NCBI GenBank assembly: GCA_003248565.1
Contig: QFOV01000313.1
Span: 1 to 6,719 of the forward strand
Direction of reading: 5' to 3'
Source of the DNA: Stenotrophomonas sp.
GTDB taxonomy: Bacteria > Pseudomonadota > Gammaproteobacteria > Xanthomonadales > Xanthomonadaceae
Length of the DNA stretch: 6,719 bases
Shown: in pieces, positions 6,163 to 6,719 of the stretch
Layout of the letters: each line of letters starts with the position of its first letter
Position numbering within the stretch: the first letter of the stretch is position 1
Program-made: the position numbers and the translations under genes
The notes under the pieces: model-generated
Seen by the model: only the letters and a program-made list of their open reading frames with translations
Database searches by the model: none
Told to the model about the DNA's origin: nothing

Positions 6163-6719
6163 AGCTGCTCGATGGTGTTCGCGTTCTAGACCTGTCGCGC
6201 ATCCTTGCCGGCCCCTGGGCCACGCAGGTGCTGGCCGACTTCGGCGCCGATGTCATCAAGGTCGAGCGCCCCGGCGTGGGTGACGACACCCGCAGTTGGG
6301 GCCCGCCCTACCTGCAGGACGCCGACGGCAATGACAGCAGCGAGTCGGCGTATTACCTGTGCGCCAACCGCGGCAAGCGCTCGGTGGCGATTGATTTCAC
6401 CACCGCCGAAGGGCAGTCGCTGTTGCGCGAGCTGGTCGTGCAGTGCGACGTGCTGGTGGAGAACTACAAGGTCGGCGGCCTGAAGAAGTACGGGTTGGAT
6501 TTCGCCAGCCTGCAGGCAATCAACCCGAAGCTGGTGTATTGCTCGATCACCGGCTACGGCCAGGACGGTCCTTATGCGCAGCGCGCCGGCTATGACGCTG
6601 CGATCCAGGCCATAGGCGGCCTGATGAGCGTCACCGGCGAGCCAGACGGTGCGCCGGGTGCCGGCCCGCAGAAAGTAGGTGTGGCCGCGACCGATCTGAT
6701 GACCGGCATGTATGCGGCG
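6159..6719 (+). CDS. Class III (CaiB/BaiF) CoA-transferase, N-terminal part
   Basis: Incomplete: 187 residues from the ATG at 6159 to the right edge; full members are about 380-410 residues. The family transfers CoA between carboxylates (formyl-CoA/oxalate, carnitine, succinyl-CoA/citramalate and others) through an aspartyl-CoA anhydride or thioester. Signature segments: LLDGVRVLDLSRILAGPWA (3-21), ADFGADVIKVERPGVGDDTR (26-45), YYLCANRGKRSVAIDF (65-80), DVLVENYKVGGLKKYGLD (97-114), CSITGYGQDGPYAQRAGYD (128-146) and VGVAATDLMTGMYA (173-186), where D179 is at the place of the catalytic aspartate. The ATG overlaps the amidase stop (ATGA), so the two are translationally coupled. It is unrelated in fold to the Cat1-type transferase at the left edge, so the locus holds two independent CoA-transferase families. 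Donor and acceptor cannot be told from this part. Confidence 0.93.
   Translation, partial: MKLLDGVRVLDLSRILAGPWATQVLADFGADVIKVERPGVGDDTRSWGPPYLQDADGNDSSESAYYLCANRGKRSVAIDFTTAEGQSLLRELVVQCDVLVENYKVGGLKKYGLDFASLQAINPKLVYCSITGYGQDGPYAQRAGYDAAIQAIGGLMSVTGEPDGAPGAGPQKVGVAATDLMTGMYAA

Overview
The window is compact and GC-rich by eye, with long ORFs, little intergenic space and overlapping stop/start codons. This fits a high-GC proteobacterium. Xanthomonadaceae or Burkholderiales would be plausible hosts, but there is no rRNA or other marker to settle it. I see no mobile element, CRISPR array, tRNA or rRNA.

Layout: a Cat1-type (acetyl-CoA hydrolase/transferase, Pfam ACoA_hydro type) CoA-transferase gene runs leftward off the left edge (1-555, minus). 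A divergent control region of about 135 bp (556-689) follows, holding two adjacent perfect 10-bp palindromes. A tightly packed rightward operon then runs off the right edge: MmgE/PrpD protein 1 (690-2048), MmgE/PrpD protein 2 (2048-3283, with its last part in another frame up to 3360), a PaaK-like AMP-forming acyl-CoA ligase (3357-4754), an amidase-signature hydrolase (4765-6162) and a class III (CaiB/BaiF) CoA-transferase (6159 to the edge).

How the genes could work together (inference): the locus has three separate means of making or exchanging acyl-CoA thioesters, namely one ligase and two unrelated CoA-transferase families. It also has two members of a family that dehydrates, isomerises or decarboxylates di- and tricarboxylates, plus an amide hydrolase. 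This looks like catabolism of a polycarboxylate or an amidated carboxylate through CoA intermediates. No named pathway that I know has this exact gene set, and the substrate cannot be read from the sequence.

The two most notable points are these. First, MmgE/PrpD protein 2 has lost residues at two active-site positions that protein 1 keeps, which suggests a catalytic/non-catalytic pair or a changed reaction. Second, its reading frame is broken by an apparent one-base loss near 3253. That loss separates the conserved C-terminal helix and a stop codon that would have overlapped the ligase start as ATGA.
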